DNA of 64,000 bases from positions 1,163,426-1,227,425 of the forward strand of contig NZ_RBIL01000001.1 of the NCBI RefSeq assembly GCF_003633755.1. The letters run 5' to 3'. This stretch comes from Solirubrobacter pauli. Its GTDB lineage: Bacteria; Actinomycetota; Thermoleophilia; Solirubrobacterales; Solirubrobacteraceae. Both the position numbers and the translations under genes were made by a program. A model generated the notes under the pieces. The model was not told the DNA's origin and searched no databases. It worked only from the letters and a program-made list of their open reading frames with translations. Of the stretch, positions 19,018 to 28,392 are shown piece after piece (position 1 is the stretch's first letter; the number at the start of each line of letters is the position of its first letter).

Positions 19018-20307
19018 TTAGACGGCAGTGGGCGTGCCGAGCTGCGCGTAGAGCGGGAACTTGTCGGCGATCGCGGTGACGCGCTCGGTCAGCTCCGCCT
19101 TGGCGGTCTCGAAGTCCGGCTGCAGCGCGCGGGCGATCAGCTTGCCGACCTCCTCGAAGTCCTCCTGCTGCAGGCCGCGCGTGGCCAGCGCGGGCGTGCC
19201 GACGCGCAGCCCGCTCGTGACCATCGGCGGGCGCGGGTCGAACGGCACCGCGTTGCGGTTGACGGTGATGCCGATCGAGTGCAGCCGGTCCTCCGCCTGC
19301 TGGCCGTCCAGCTCGGAGTCGCGCAGGTCGACGAGCACGAGGTGCACGTCGGTGCCGCCGGTCAGCACGTTGACCCCGCTGCCGGCCTGCAGCAGCTCGG
19401 CGGCGACGGCCTGGGCGCCCGCGACCGTGCGCTGCTGGCGCTCCTTGAAGAGGTCGCTCGCGGCGATCTTGAGCGCGACGGCCTTGGCGGCGATCGCGTG
19501 CTCGAGCGGGCCGCCCTGCTGGCCCGGGAAGACCGCGGAGTTGATCTTCTTCGCGTACTCCTCGCGGCTCAGGATGAGGCCGGAGCGCGGGCCGCCGAGG
19601 GTCTTGTGCACGGTCGTGGTGACGACGTCGGCGTGCGGCACGGGGCTCGGGTGCACGCCCGCGGCGACGAGCCCGGCGAAGTGCGCCATGTCGACCATCA
19701 GCAGCGCGCCGACCTCGTCGGCGATCTCGCGGAAGCGCGCGAAGTCCAGCACGCGCGGGTAGGCCGACCAGCCCGCGACCAGCAGCTTCGGGCGGTGCTC
19801 CTTGGCGAGGCGCTCGACCTCGTCCATGTCGATCCGGTGATCCTCCGGCGAGACCTCGTACGGGACGATGTCGTACAGCCGGCCGGACACGTTGAGCTTC
19901 ATGCCGTGGCTCAGGTGACCGCCGTGCGCGAGGCTCAGACCCATGATCCGGTCGCCCGGCTGCAGCAGCGCGTGGTAGACGGCCGTGTTGGCCTGCGCGC
20001 CCGCGTGCGGCTGGACGTTGGCGTGCTCGGCGCCGAACAGCGACTTCGCCCGGTCGATCGCGAGCTGCTCGATGATGTCGACGTACTCGCAGCCGCCGTA
20101 GTAGCGCTTGCCCGGGTACCCCTCGGCGTACTTGTTGGTCAGGACGGAGCCCTGACACTCGAGCACGGCCTGGGGCACGAAGTTCTCTGAAGCGATCATC
20201 TCCAGCGTGCGCTGCTGGCGCTCCAGCTCATGGCCGATGGCCTCGGCGACCTCGGGGTCGACCTCGGCGAGCGGCCGATCGAAGTAGTCGGGCTGCAGGG
20301 CGGTCAT
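19018..20307 (-). CDS. glyA: serine hydroxymethyltransferase
   Basis: A protein of 429 aa from ATG 20307, the start matching the family. The PLP-binding Lys is in [14 protein letters not shown] near 233, and the substrate and cofactor motifs [22 protein letters not shown] and [13 protein letters not shown] are intact. It converts serine and tetrahydrofolate to glycine and methylene-tetrahydrofolate in the cytosol. The ribosome site is weak. It is divergent from the ECF sigma gene with 51 nt between the starts, so promoters of the two probably overlap. Longer upstream readings in the same frame are antisense to the sigma gene and not real. Confidence 0.98.
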   Translation of the reverse strand: MTALQPDYFDRPLAEVDPEVAEAIGHELERQQRTLEMIASENFVPQAVLECQGSVLTNKYAEGYPGKRYYGGCEYVDIIEQLAIDRAKSLFGAEHANVQPHAGAQANTAVYHALLQPGDRIMGLSLAHGGHLSHGMKLNVSGRLYDIVPYEVSPEDHRIDMDEVERLAKEHRPKLLVAGWSAYPRVLDFARFREIADEVGALLMVDMAHFAGLVAAGVHPSPVPHADVVTTTVHKTLGGPRSGLILSREEYAKKINSAVFPGQQGGPLEHAIAAKAVALKIAASDLFKERQQRTVAGAQAVAAELLQAGSGVNVLTGGTDVHLVLVDLRDSELDGQQAEDRLHSIGITVNRNAVPFDPRPPMVTSGLRVGTPALATRGLQQEDFEEVGKLIARALQPDFETAKAELTERVTAIADKFPLYAQLGTPTAV

Positions 20308-20358
20308 GGCAATTGACGGTAGCGCGTCACAAAGACGGTCTCCGCGTCCAGTTAAGGC

Positions 20359-20886
20359 GTGATGGACGACGACGAGCTCCTCGCCCGCAGCGTGCACGAT
20401 CCCGCGGCCTTCGGGACGTTCTACGAGCGCCACGAGCGGCTGGTGCTCGGCTACTTCGTGGGCCGCGTGCGGGACTCCGAGCTCGCGGCGGACCTGGCCG
20501 CCGAGACGTTCGCCACGGCGCTGCTGGCCGCCCGCAAGTACCGCGGCGACGGCGCGCCCGCGTCGGCCTGGCTGCTCGGCATCGCGCGGCACGTCCTGCT
20601 CGGGTCGGTGCGCAAGGCCCGCGTGCAGGACCGCGCGCGGCGGCGCCTGGGCATGGAGCCGATCGTGCTCGACGACGCGCTGCTGGAGCGGATCGCCCGG
20701 ATCGACATGGAGACGCTGCTCGCCCGGCTCGGCCCCGACCAGGCCGAGGCCGTGCGCGCCCGCGTCCTCGACGACGAGGACTACGGCGTGATCGCCGCGC
20801 GGCTGCGCTGCTCGGAGAGCGTCGTCCGCCAGCGCGTGAGCCGCGGGCTGGCCCGGCTGCGCACGATGGTCGAGGAGGAAGCCTGA
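20359..20886 (+). CDS. ECF-type RNA polymerase sigma factor
   Basis: A protein of 175 aa (GTG 20359, ATG 20362 equally possible). Region 2 begins [17 protein letters not shown] and has the -10 recognition part near [15 protein letters not shown]. Region 4 ends with a helix-turn-helix [28 protein letters not shown]. Regions 1 and 3 are absent, as in ECF factors. The stop overlaps the start of the downstream membrane protein gene (TGATG), typical of an ECF factor with its own regulator. The signal is not known. Confidence 0.93.
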   Translation: MMDDDELLARSVHDPAAFGTFYERHERLVLGYFVGRVRDSELAADLAAETFATALLAARKYRGDGAPASAWLLGIARHVLLGSVRKARVQDRARRRLGMEPIVLDDALLERIARIDMETLLARLGPDQAEAVRARVLDDEDYGVIAARLRCSESVVRQRVSRGLARLRTMVEEEA

Positions 20887-21788
20887 TGCCCGAGATCCCC
20901 GCTCTTCGTGATGCGCTCGTGCGCGCGGGCGTGCGCCGGCGCCGGCGCCGGCGTGCGGTCGGCGCGGCCGTGCCGGCGTTCGCCGCGGTCGCGGCGGCCG
21001 TCGCCTTCGCGCTGCCACGGGCGGCGGACCCCGAGCGCGACGTGCCGCCCACGAGTGCGCCGCTTGTACAGGGGTTCTCGGTCTTCGCCCGCCCGCAGAC
21101 GGACAGGGACCGCGCGCTGCCCGCACGGCTCACCTGGTTCGCGGGACCTGACCTGGACCCGACGCTCACCCGGCGCGTCGGTGGCGCGTTCGTCCTGGCC
21201 ACCACCACCGGCTCGGTCTGCGTCGCGCAAGGGGACGGCGACCAGGTCACGGGCAGCTGCGCCCCCGCCGAGGAGGTCCGAGCCGGCGCGCGGGTCGCGG
21301 CCCGGACGGCCGACTCGCTCACGCTGCTCGTGCCGGACGGCGCGCACGACATCCGGACCGACTACCGCGACACGGGCTGGACGTTGTCCGCGGCGGCGCA
21401 GGACAACGTCATCGGCGTCGCCGACCCCGACAGGCTGGCGGCGCTGTCCTGGACCGACGCGAGCGGCGTCCGCCGGATCGAGCGCTTCGGCGAGCAGCGC
21501 CGGTGGGCGATGGCCAGGCGCTGCGCGGGCGTGTTCCCGTTCGACCCGCTTCCCGCCGACGCGCGCGCCCTCGCCACCCGCCAGGCCCTGATCGACGCGG
21601 TGCGGGTCGAGCCCGGCGTCACCACCGCCCGGGTGCTGGGCAGCACGGCCGCGCCGAAGACGAGCTGCTCCGCCGCGGTCTCCCGCCGGCTGGTGGCGGT
21701 GCAGCTGCAGCTCGGATCAGGGCGGCGGACCGTGTTCGTCGGCTGGGTCAAGGGGGAGGCGCAGACGTTCGTGCTGCCGTCGCGCTGA
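20886..21788 (+). CDS. membrane-anchored protein coupled to the ECF sigma factor (candidate anti-sigma or sensor)
   Basis: A protein of 300 aa. ATG 20886 overlaps the sigma stop, with a GGAGGA site inside the end of the sigma gene. A short Arg-rich cytosolic part (near 10-24), one membrane helix ([17 protein letters not shown], near 27-43), then a large outside domain of about 250 residues with four cysteines in two pairs. No zinc-type anti-sigma motif (HxxxCxxC) is seen and the cytosolic portion is very short for a classic anti-sigma domain. Role as sigma regulator is inferred from the gene overlap only. Confidence 0.7.
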   Translation: MPEIPALRDALVRAGVRRRRRRRAVGAAVPAFAAVAAAVAFALPRAADPERDVPPTSAPLVQGFSVFARPQTDRDRALPARLTWFAGPDLDPTLTRRVGGAFVLATTTGSVCVAQGDGDQVTGSCAPAEEVRAGARVAARTADSLTLLVPDGAHDIRTDYRDTGWTLSAAAQDNVIGVADPDRLAALSWTDASGVRRIERFGEQRRWAMARRCAGVFPFDPLPADARALATRQALIDAVRVEPGVTTARVLGSTAAPKTSCSAAVSRRLVAVQLQLGSGRRTVFVGWVKGEAQTFVLPSR

Positions 21789-21791
21789 CCC

Positions 21792-22331
21792 TCAGGAGAT
21801 CAGCGACCGGACGAGCCCCGCGGGCACGGCGCCCTCGCGCAGGATCACCCATTGGCCGTCGTCCTCGTACGTGCGCAGGTCGATCACCGTCGACGGCGTG
21901 CCCGGCAGCTCGCCGCCGTCGATCACGAGGTCGGCGGCGTCGCGAATGGCCTGCGGCACGTCGTCGAGCCGCCGCGCGTCGGGCCCGCCGCTGAAGTTCG
22001 CCGACGACTGCATGATCGGCCGGCCGACCGGCGCCAGGAACGGCACGCGCACGCCGAGCCCGCCGGGCAGGATGAGCGTCACGCCGCCGGGCAGCAACCG
22101 CCGCACGACCGCGTCCGTCCGCTCGCCCGCCGCGGGCACCGACTCGAGGTCGAAGTACATCGTCGCCGACGGCTTGTCCGGCGCCCGGCCCTTCAGCGCG
22201 TAGAGCTTGGCGATCGCGTCCGCGTCGTCGGGATCGCACGCGAGCCCGTACACGGTGTCGGCCGGGAAGACGGCGACGCCGCCCGCGGCGACGCACGCGC
22301 CCAGCGCGGCCGCTTCGGCGGGCGACATCAC
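21792..22331 (-). CDS. tsaC: L-threonylcarbamoyladenylate synthase (YrdC/Sua5 domain)
   Basis: A protein of 179 aa, a single YrdC domain without the extra Sua5 domain. Motifs: FPADTVYGLACDP near 22, the basic pocket KGRAPDKPS near 47, SSANFSGGPD near 108 and STVID near 146. It makes threonylcarbamoyl-AMP for the t6A base of ANN-decoding tRNAs. It overlaps the prmC stop by ATGA and is the last gene of a prfA-prmC-tsaC unit, an arrangement common in actinobacteria. Confidence 0.93.
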   Translation of the reverse strand: MMSPAEAAALGACVAAGGVAVFPADTVYGLACDPDDADAIAKLYALKGRAPDKPSATMYFDLESVPAAGERTDAVVRRLLPGGVTLILPGGLGVRVPFLAPVGRPIMQSSANFSGGPDARRLDDVPQAIRDAADLVIDGGELPGTPSTVIDLRTYEDDGQWVILREGAVPAGLVRSLIS

Positions 22332-23158
22332 GCCGCGCCGCCCAGGTCCGCGCGCCGCGCCACCGCGACGCGCTCGATGCCCGCGAGGTCGCGCACGCGC
22401 GACACGTCGCCGAAGCCCGCCTCACGCAGCAGCGCCTCGATCGCGTCCGCCTGCCCCTGGCCGTGCTCGAGCGCCAGGAAGCCGACCGGCGCGGTGACCA
22501 GACGGCGGATCACGTCGAGGCCGTCCCCGCCACCGAACAGGGCGCCGTGCGGCTCGAACTGCGCCACGTCCGGCATCAGCCGCGCGCCCGACTCCACGTA
22601 GGGCGGGTTGGAGACGATCGCGTCGGCTTCGAGGTCGCCCCACAGGTCGGCGTGGACGAACGTCACGTCGAGCCCGAGCCGGAGCGCGCTGCCCCGTGCC
22701 ACGTCGAGCGCGTCCGCGGACACGTCGGTGGCGACCACGTCCAGGTCCGGGCGCTCCTGCTTCAAGGCCAGCGCGATCGCGCCCGAGCCGGTCCCCACGT
22801 CGATCACGCGCGCGCCGGCGGGCAGGCTCAGGGCCGCCTCGACCACGAACTCGGTCTCGGGGCGCGGGATCAGCACCCGCCGGTCCACGGCCAGCTCGAT
22901 CCAGCGGAAGCCCTTGCGACCGGTGATGTACGCGACCGGCTCGCGGTTGCGCCGGCGGCGCACGAAGTCCATGAACACACGCGCCTGCGCGCCGCTGATC
23001 TCGCGCCGCGAGTCGACCACCAGCTCCAGCCGGTCGATGCCCATCGCCGCCGCCAGCAGCACCTCGGCGTCCAGCCGCGGGTTCTCGCAGCCCGCCGCGG
23101 TCAGGGGGATCGTCGCGGAGTCCAGCGCGTCGCGGACCGAAGTGGCCGCGAGCGGCAC
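22328..23158 (-). CDS. prmC: release factor glutamine methyltransferase
   Basis: A protein of 276 aa from GTG 23158. The GTG overlaps the prfA stop by one base (TAGTG), which decides the start. The N-terminal five-helix substrate domain (about 1-95) precedes a class I methyltransferase domain with VIDVGTGSGAIALAL near 125 and the catalytic SNPPYVES near 190. It methylates the Gln of the GGQ motif in peptide release factors, and the target gene prfA is directly upstream. Confidence 0.96.
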   Translation of the reverse strand: MPLAATSVRDALDSATIPLTAAGCENPRLDAEVLLAAAMGIDRLELVVDSRREISGAQARVFMDFVRRRRNREPVAYITGRKGFRWIELAVDRRVLIPRPETEFVVEAALSLPAGARVIDVGTGSGAIALALKQERPDLDVVATDVSADALDVARGSALRLGLDVTFVHADLWGDLEADAIVSNPPYVESGARLMPDVAQFEPHGALFGGGDGLDVIRRLVTAPVGFLALEHGQGQADAIEALLREAGFGDVSRVRDLAGIERVAVARRADLGGAA

Positions 23159-24204
23159 TACGAGACCGCTTGCTCTTCGAGCCGGCGCCGCTTCTCGGCG
23201 TCCTGCAGCGCGGAGCTGATCTCGTCCAGCTCGCCGCCGAGCACGGCTTCGAGGTTGTGGACGGTGAGGTTGATGCGGTGGTCGGTGATCCGGCGCTGCG
23301 GATAGTTGTACGTGCGGATCTTCTCCGCGCGGTCGCCCGTGCCGACCTGCGACTTGCGCTCGGCCGACAACGCGTCCTGCTGCTTCTGCAGCTCGGCCTC
23401 GTAGAGCTTCGCGCGCAGGATCTTCATCGCCCGCTCGCGGTTCTGCAGCTGGGACTTCTCGTCCTGCATCGAGATCACGATCCCGGACGGCTTGTGCGTG
23501 ATGCGCACGGCCGAGTCCGTCGTGTTCACCGACTGGCCGCCGGGCCCACTCGACCGGTACACGTCGATCTGCAGGTCGTTCTGGTTGATCTCGACCTCGA
23601 CGTCCTCGACCTCGGGCAGCACCGCGACCGTCGCCGTGGACGTGTGGATGCGGCCCTGGGACTCGGTCTCGGGCACGCGCTGCACGCGGTGCGTGCCGCC
23701 CTCGTACTTGAAGATCGAGTACGCGGCGTCGCCCTTGATCTCGAACGTGTACGCGCCGTCCGACGCGTCCATCGTCTCGAACTTGTAGCCGAGCCGGTCG
23801 GCGTAGCGCTGGTACATGCGGTACAGGTCGCCCGCCCAGATGCCGGCCTCGTCGCCGCCGGCGCCGCCGCGGATCTCGACGATCACGTTCTTGTCGTCGT
23901 TGGGGTCCCGCTCGACCATCGCGAGCCGGATCTCCTCTTCCAGACGCTCGATGCGCGCCCGCGCGTCCTCGAGCTCGGCGCGCAGATCGGGGTCCTCTTC
24001 CTCCTCGAGCAGCTCCTTCGCGCCCTCGAAGTCCGACTGCGCGAGCCGCCACTCCCCCGCCAGCTTGTACGCGGGCGCGAGGCGGTTGTAGACGCGCCCG
24101 GCCTCGGCGAAGCGCTCCCGGTCCCCGATCACCTCGGGGAGGGACATCGACGCCTCAGCTTCGGTGAAGCGCGCTTCGATCTGCTCGACGAGGGACTCGA
24201 TCAC
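23158..24204 (-). CDS. prfA: peptide chain release factor 1
   Basis: A protein of 348 aa. The peptidyl-hydrolysis motif is in [16 protein letters not shown] near 220. The context [19 protein letters not shown] is typical of the RF1/RF2 core. Pairing with prmC and absence of the programmed frameshift found in many RF2 genes fit RF1, which reads UAA and UAG. It starts 11 nt after the DUF1385 gene, so a rpmE-DUF1385-prfA-prmC-tsaC run on the minus strand is likely. Confidence 0.97.
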   Translation of the reverse strand: MIESLVEQIEARFTEAEASMSLPEVIGDRERFAEAGRVYNRLAPAYKLAGEWRLAQSDFEGAKELLEEEEDPDLRAELEDARARIERLEEEIRLAMVERDPNDDKNVIVEIRGGAGGDEAGIWAGDLYRMYQRYADRLGYKFETMDASDGAYTFEIKGDAAYSIFKYEGGTHRVQRVPETESQGRIHTSTATVAVLPEVEDVEVEINQNDLQIDVYRSSGPGGQSVNTTDSAVRITHKPSGIVISMQDEKSQLQNRERAMKILRAKLYEAELQKQQDALSAERKSQVGTGDRAEKIRTYNYPQRRITDHRINLTVHNLEAVLGGELDEISSALQDAEKRRRLEEQAVS

Positions 24205-24215
24205 AACGCCTTATG

Positions 24216-25148
24216 TTAGGCCGCGACCTCGACCCCCACACGCGCGTCGTCGGAAGCCGCGCGCGGATCCTCGACCGCCAGCACCGCTTCCAGCGCCGTG
24301 ATGGCGACGACGACCTGGTCATCCTCGGGTTCGCGCGTCGTCAGCTTCTGCAGCTGCATGCCGGGCCAGATGATCAGCTGGACCCACGCACGCCCGCGGT
24401 TGCGCCCGGCGAACTTGATCAGCTCGAACGCGATCCCGGCGACCAGCGGCACGCCGACGATCCGCGTGAGCAGCAGGATCCACCACGCCGGCAGGCCGAC
24501 GGGCGCGAAGACGAAGATCGCGACGACCATCACCACGAGCAGGAACGACGTGCCGCAGCGCGGGTGCAGGCGCCCGAAGCGCTGCACGTGCTCCACCGTC
24601 AGCGGCTGCCCCGCCTCGTAGCAGGAGATCGTCTTGTGCTCGGCGCCGTGGTACTGGAAGAGCCGGAACAGGTCCTTGGCGCGCGCGAGCAGCCAGATGT
24701 AGCCGAGGAAGATGACCGTGCGGACGACGCCCTCGACGAGCCAGAACAGCCAGGCGGAGCCGAGCTGCTCCTTGATCAGGCTGGTCAGCAGCACCGGGAC
24801 GGCGAAGAACAGGCCGGTGGCCAGGGCCAGCGCGGCGACGATCGTGAACGCCCACGTGCCCTTGCCGATCGGCGGGGCGTCCGGGTCCTCCTGCGCGTTG
24901 GCGCTGATCTCGAGCGCCTTGAAGCCGATCGACATCGACTGCGCGAGCGCGACCACGCCGCGGATCACCGGCCAGCGGAGGGCGCGCGAGCGCGTCACCC
25001 AGGACACGACCGGATGGGTCTCGACGGCGATCTCGCCGTCCTTGCCGCGGGTCGCCACCGACCAGGTGGAGACGCCACGCATCATCACGCCCTCGAGGAC
25101 GGCCTGGCCGCCGACGGGCGCATCGCGCTGCTCCGGGCTATTGCTCAC
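24216..25148 (-). CDS. DUF1385 (YqhQ-like) membrane protein
   Basis: A protein of 310 aa. The N-terminal GGQAVLEGVMMRG and the middle motif FQYHGAEHKTISCYEAG are the marks of the DUF1385 family. About five membrane helices are seen. The function is not established. The gene is often found between rpmE and prfA in Gram-positive bacteria, as here. The C-terminal 40 residues are acidic and less conserved. Confidence 0.9.
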   Translation of the reverse strand: MSNSPEQRDAPVGGQAVLEGVMMRGVSTWSVATRGKDGEIAVETHPVVSWVTRSRALRWPVIRGVVALAQSMSIGFKALEISANAQEDPDAPPIGKGTWAFTIVAALALATGLFFAVPVLLTSLIKEQLGSAWLFWLVEGVVRTVIFLGYIWLLARAKDLFRLFQYHGAEHKTISCYEAGQPLTVEHVQRFGRLHPRCGTSFLLVVMVVAIFVFAPVGLPAWWILLLTRIVGVPLVAGIAFELIKFAGRNRGRAWVQLIIWPGMQLQKLTTREPEDDQVVVAITALEAVLAVEDPRAASDDARVGVEVAA

Positions 25149-25199
25149 ATACGTGTGATCGACAACCCGGAGCGCGCATTGAGCGCCAAGGGCGCCTGC

Positions 25200-25421
25200 T
25201 TACTTCTTCGCGCGGGCCGAGCCGCTCTTCGCCAGCTTGCGCTGGAAGCGCTCGACGCGCCCACCCGTGTCGACAAGCTTCTGCTTGCCGGTGTAGAACG
25301 GATGGCAGTTGGAGCAGATCTCCACGTGCATGTCGCCCTTGGTGGAACGCGTAACGAACTCGTTCCCGCAAGTGCAGCGCACGGTGGCCTCTGCGTATTC
25401 GGGGTGGATCTCGGTCTTCAT
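25200..25421 (-). CDS. rpmE: 50S ribosomal protein L31, zinc-binding type
   Basis: A protein of 73 aa with all four zinc cysteines: CTC at 16 and 18 and CSNC at 36 and 39. This is the zinc-containing paralogue, usually made when zinc is plentiful. [20 protein letters not shown] is the family core. The C-terminus is basic. A 51-nt gap with no obvious terminator leads to the DUF1385 gene. Confidence 0.98.
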   Translation of the reverse strand: MKTEIHPEYAEATVRCTCGNEFVTRSTKGDMHVEICSNCHPFYTGKQKLVDTGGRVERFQRKLAKSGSARAKK

Positions 25422-25452
25422 GGCTCTTACCAGTGTAGGCCGGGCTTCAAGG

Positions 25453-26172
25453 TCAGCAGGAGGCCGTGAGCGAGTCGTTCTCCTCGCTGGACTCGTCCAC
25501 TTCCGAGCGCGGATCGACGACCGCTTCGAGCGCCTCCCCGTCCCGGCACGGCGCTCCCGGCATGAAGACGTCGATCGACTCGCCGGGCGCCAACCCGGCG
25601 ACCCGCGCGGAGCCCAGCGGCACGCCGCCGACGATGAAGGCGACGTCGAACGGGCCGGCCGCCGAGCGCCCGCGGTTGACGACCTCCGCGACGTAGCCGG
25701 CGGAATCGTCGGCGACGGTGCGCAGCACGAGGTCCGGCCGTGCGTCGGGGACCTTGCAGACCGGCGACGTGGCCCGCTCGCTGCGCACGGTCTTGCCCTT
25801 GGCCGTGCGCCAGCGGAAGTTCACGACGGCGCGGTAGTTCGATCCCGGCAGCAGCCCTTCGACCGTCTTGTCGTACGTGTACTTGCCGTAGCCGGCCGGG
25901 ACGGTGATCCACTCGCCGAAGCCGTCCGCCGCGACCGCACGCCAGCGCGCCCGGCGGTCCGACACCTGCAGCGTGAACCGCAGCTGCATCCGGGTGTCGC
26001 GCAGCGCGGACATCCGCCCCTGGAAGACGGCTTCCCCCGCCTTGGGATCGCAGCTGCCGAGCGTGGCCTTGCCGAGCCCCGCGGCGTCCGCCGCCGGTAC
26101 GACCAGGACGAGCAGGGCAGCGCAGAGCCCGATGATGCGCCTCCAGCGAATCATGCGAGCCACAAAACCCAC
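25453..26172 (-). CDS. secreted protein with a C-terminal CARDB-like Ig domain
   Basis: Up to 239 aa from GTG 26172. ATG 26154 ([15 protein letters not shown]) starts at the signal peptide and may be the true start. After the signal peptide comes a first module with a Cys pair and fibronectin-like features (near 32-140), then a CARDB-like module with RPDLVLRTV and the acidic ending [17 protein letters not shown] modules are adhesion or spacer domains in surface proteins. No wall anchor is present. It is divergent to the carbamoyl-amidohydrolase gene with 22 nt between the outer start codons. Confidence 0.8.
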   Translation of the reverse strand: MGFVARMIRWRRIIGLCAALLVLVVPAADAAGLGKATLGSCDPKAGEAVFQGRMSALRDTRMQLRFTLQVSDRRARWRAVAADGFGEWITVPAGYGKYTYDKTVEGLLPGSNYRAVVNFRWRTAKGKTVRSERATSPVCKVPDARPDLVLRTVADDSAGYVAEVVNRGRSAAGPFDVAFIVGGVPLGSARVAGLAPGESIDVFMPGAPCRDGEALEAVVDPRSEVDESSEENDSLTASC

Positions 26173-26194
26173 GAACGTCGCGTAAGTTGCGCGT

Positions 26195-27424
26195 ATGCCC
26201 TCCTACGACTGGGAACGTCCGCTCGCAGACCTCAAGGAGCTCGCGGCGTTGACCGGCGGCCCCGACGGCGCGCGCCGGCTGGCGTGGAGCGACGACTGGC
26301 GCACCGCGCGCGAGTGGCTGCTGAAGAAGCTCGACGAGACCGACGCCTCGGTCGAGCGTGACGTCGCCGGCAACCTGTGGGCGACGATCCCGGGCCAGAG
26401 CGAGCAGGTCGTCGTGGTCGGCTCGCACATCGACGCGGTGCCGCATGGCGGCTGGCTCGACGGCTGCCTGGGCGTGTGCGCCGCGCTCGAGGTGCTGCGC
26501 GCCCACAAGGGCGAGACGCCGCAGGTCACGCTCAAGCTCGTCGACTGGGCCGACGAGGAGGGCGCGCGCTTCGGCCGCAGCCTCCTCGGCTCCTCCGCCG
26601 CCGCGGGCACGCTCGTCCCCGACGACGTGCGCCACCTCAAGGACGCCGCCGGCGTCACGCTCCCGGACGCGCTCGCCGAGAACGGCATCGACCTCGACAC
26701 CATGGGCCAGGCGGAGCTCCCGCCGATCGCCGCCTACCTGGAGCTGCACATCGAGCAGGGCCCGAGCCTGGAGGAGGCCGGTAAGCCCGCCGCGGCGGTG
26801 ATCGGCTGCTTCGGCGTCGAGCGCCACAGCATCACCTTCAGCGGCAAGGCCAGCCACGCCGGCTCGACGCCGATGAACCTGCGCCGCGACGCGTTCCTCG
26901 CCGCGGCCCGCTTCGGCCTCGCGGCCCGGGAGTCGGCGATCGACCGCGGCGGCGTCGCCACGATCGGCACGGTCACCGCCGAGCCCGGCATCCCGACGAT
27001 CATCAACCAGCGCTGCGAGGTGACGCTCGACCAGCGCGCGTTCACGCGCGAGCAGCTGCGCGACATGCTGGCCGACGTGAAGTCCGCCGCGGACCGGATC
27101 GCGGACGAGGACGGCGTGACCGTCGAGTGGAAGCGCATCTGGCAGATCGACCCGATCCCGTTCGACGAGACGCTGGTGGACCTCGCCGCGCAGGCCGTCG
27201 GCGAGGTCACGGGCGACGAGGACCCGCCGCGGCTGCCGTCGGGCGCGCTGCACGACGCCGCCGAGGTCGCCCGCCGCTACCCGACCGTGATGGTGTTCAG
27301 CTCCAGCATCGACGGCGTCAGCCACAACCCGACCGAGGACACCGCCGAGGACGACCTGCGCGTCGCGCTGCAGGCGTTCGGGCGCCTCTACGACTTGAGC
27401 GCGGGGATGATCTCCGCGCCGTAG
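26195..27424 (+). CDS. M20-family N-carbamoyl-amino-acid hydrolase / beta-ureidopropionase type
   Basis: A protein of 409 aa. Metal ligands of the hydantoinase/carbamoylase branch of M20 are all visible: GSHIDAVPHGGWLDG (His and Asp), DEEGARFG (paired Glu), ELHIEQGP (His), and SHNPTEDT (final His). A dimerisation insert lies in the centre (about 210-330). Such enzymes split the carbamoyl group from N-carbamoyl amino acids, ureidopropionate or allantoate. The dihydropyrimidinase gene at 31166 would supply a matching substrate. The 3' end overlaps the convergent LLM gene by 37 bp. Confidence 0.9.
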   Translation: MPSYDWERPLADLKELAALTGGPDGARRLAWSDDWRTAREWLLKKLDETDASVERDVAGNLWATIPGQSEQVVVVGSHIDAVPHGGWLDGCLGVCAALEVLRAHKGETPQVTLKLVDWADEEGARFGRSLLGSSAAAGTLVPDDVRHLKDAAGVTLPDALAENGIDLDTMGQAELPPIAAYLELHIEQGPSLEEAGKPAAAVIGCFGVERHSITFSGKASHAGSTPMNLRRDAFLAAARFGLAARESAIDRGGVATIGTVTAEPGIPTIINQRCEVTLDQRAFTREQLRDMLADVKSAADRIADEDGVTVEWKRIWQIDPIPFDETLVDLAAQAVGEVTGDEDPPRLPSGALHDAAEVARRYPTVMVFSSSIDGVSHNPTEDTAEDDLRVALQAFGRLYDLSAGMISAP

Positions 27425-28392
27425 GCCTCGAGCGTCTCGTCCTGGCCCTCGGTCATCAGGTAGACGATCCACTCGTCCACGCCGATCGCCTCCAGGCCTC
27501 TCAGGCGCTCCACGACCTGGGAGGCCGAGCCGATCACCGTGAACCGGTCGCAGATCTCGTCGGAGACGAACGAGCCGTGCGCCGCGCCCACGCGCGAGTG
27601 GTCCTTGTAGTCGTAGGCGTCGCGCTGCTTGATGTAGTCGGTCAGCTCGCGCGGGATGTCGGACGTCTCGCCGTGCACGCGGATGATGTCCGCGACGTGG
27701 TTGCCGACCATCGCGGGGAACCAGCGCACCTCGTCGCGCGCCTGCGCGAGGTCGTCGGTGACCTTCGACGGCGCGCACACGAGGCAGCGCAGCGCGGCGG
27801 GATCGCGTCCCGCCTCCTCGGCCGCCCGGCGCGCCGTGGCCATCGTCCACTCGATGATCGCCGGGTCGGCGAGCTGGATGATCACGCCGTCCGCCACGCG
27901 CCCGGCGACGCCGAGCGCGCGCGGCCCGTAGGCGGCGACGTAGAGCGGGATCTCGGGTTTGCCCTGCGCCCACTGCAGCTGGATCTCGGTGCCTTCCCAG
28001 TCCACCGCCCGCCCGTTCATGAAGTCCCGGATCATCGCGCAGCGCTGCTCGAAGATCGCGATCGGCGTGGGCTTGCGCCCCATCACGCGCACGGCGCTGT
28101 CCCCGCGGCCGATCCCCATCACCATGCGGCCGCCGGAGATGTCCTGCAGCGTGGCGTGGGCGCTCGCGGTCACCGCCGGCTCGCGCGTGACCGGGTTGGT
28201 CACGCACATGCCGATCCGCATCGTCGACGTGCGGTCGGCGAGCAGCGTGATCAGCGGGTACGGCTCCTGCCAGAGGATCGGCGAGTCGTACGTCCAGCCG
28301 CTGTCGAAGCCCAGCGACTCGGCCTTGACGACCAGGTCCACGAGCCGCTGGTACGGAGGATCGGGCAGCACCGTGACGCCGAAGTCGAGCAC
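27388..28392 (-). CDS. LLM-class flavin oxidoreductase (probably F420-dependent)
   Basis: A protein of 334 aa from GTG 28392, which overlaps the permease stop (TAGTG). The TIM-barrel pattern of the luciferase-like family is clear: DFGVTVLPDPPY at the N-terminus, IGMCVTNPVTREP near 72, MGIGRGDSAVRVMG near 106 and YVAAYGPRAL near 158. The sequence resembles methylene-tetrahydromethanopterin reductase-like proteins, which bind F420 in actinobacteria, and F420 use is inferred. Coupling to the permease suggests that it acts on the imported compound. Confidence 0.85.
   Translation of the reverse strand: MLDFGVTVLPDPPYQRLVDLVVKAESLGFDSGWTYDSPILWQEPYPLITLLADRTSTMRIGMCVTNPVTREPAVTASAHATLQDISGGRMVMGIGRGDSAVRVMGRKPTPIAIFEQRCAMIRDFMNGRAVDWEGTEIQLQWAQGKPEIPLYVAAYGPRALGVAGRVADGVIIQLADPAIIEWTMATARRAAEEAGRDPAALRCLVCAPSKVTDDLAQARDEVRWFPAMVGNHVADIIRVHGETSDIPRELTDYIKQRDAYDYKDHSRVGAAHGSFVSDEICDRFTVIGSASQVVERLRGLEAIGVDEWIVYLMTEGQDETLEAYGAEIIPALKS

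Noticed and set aside
20313-20885. Fusion of an upstream reading frame to the sigma-coupled membrane protein
   Set aside because: The upstream part is an off-frame reading of the sigma gene; the ATG at 20886 with GGAGGA and the TGATG overlap is the better start.
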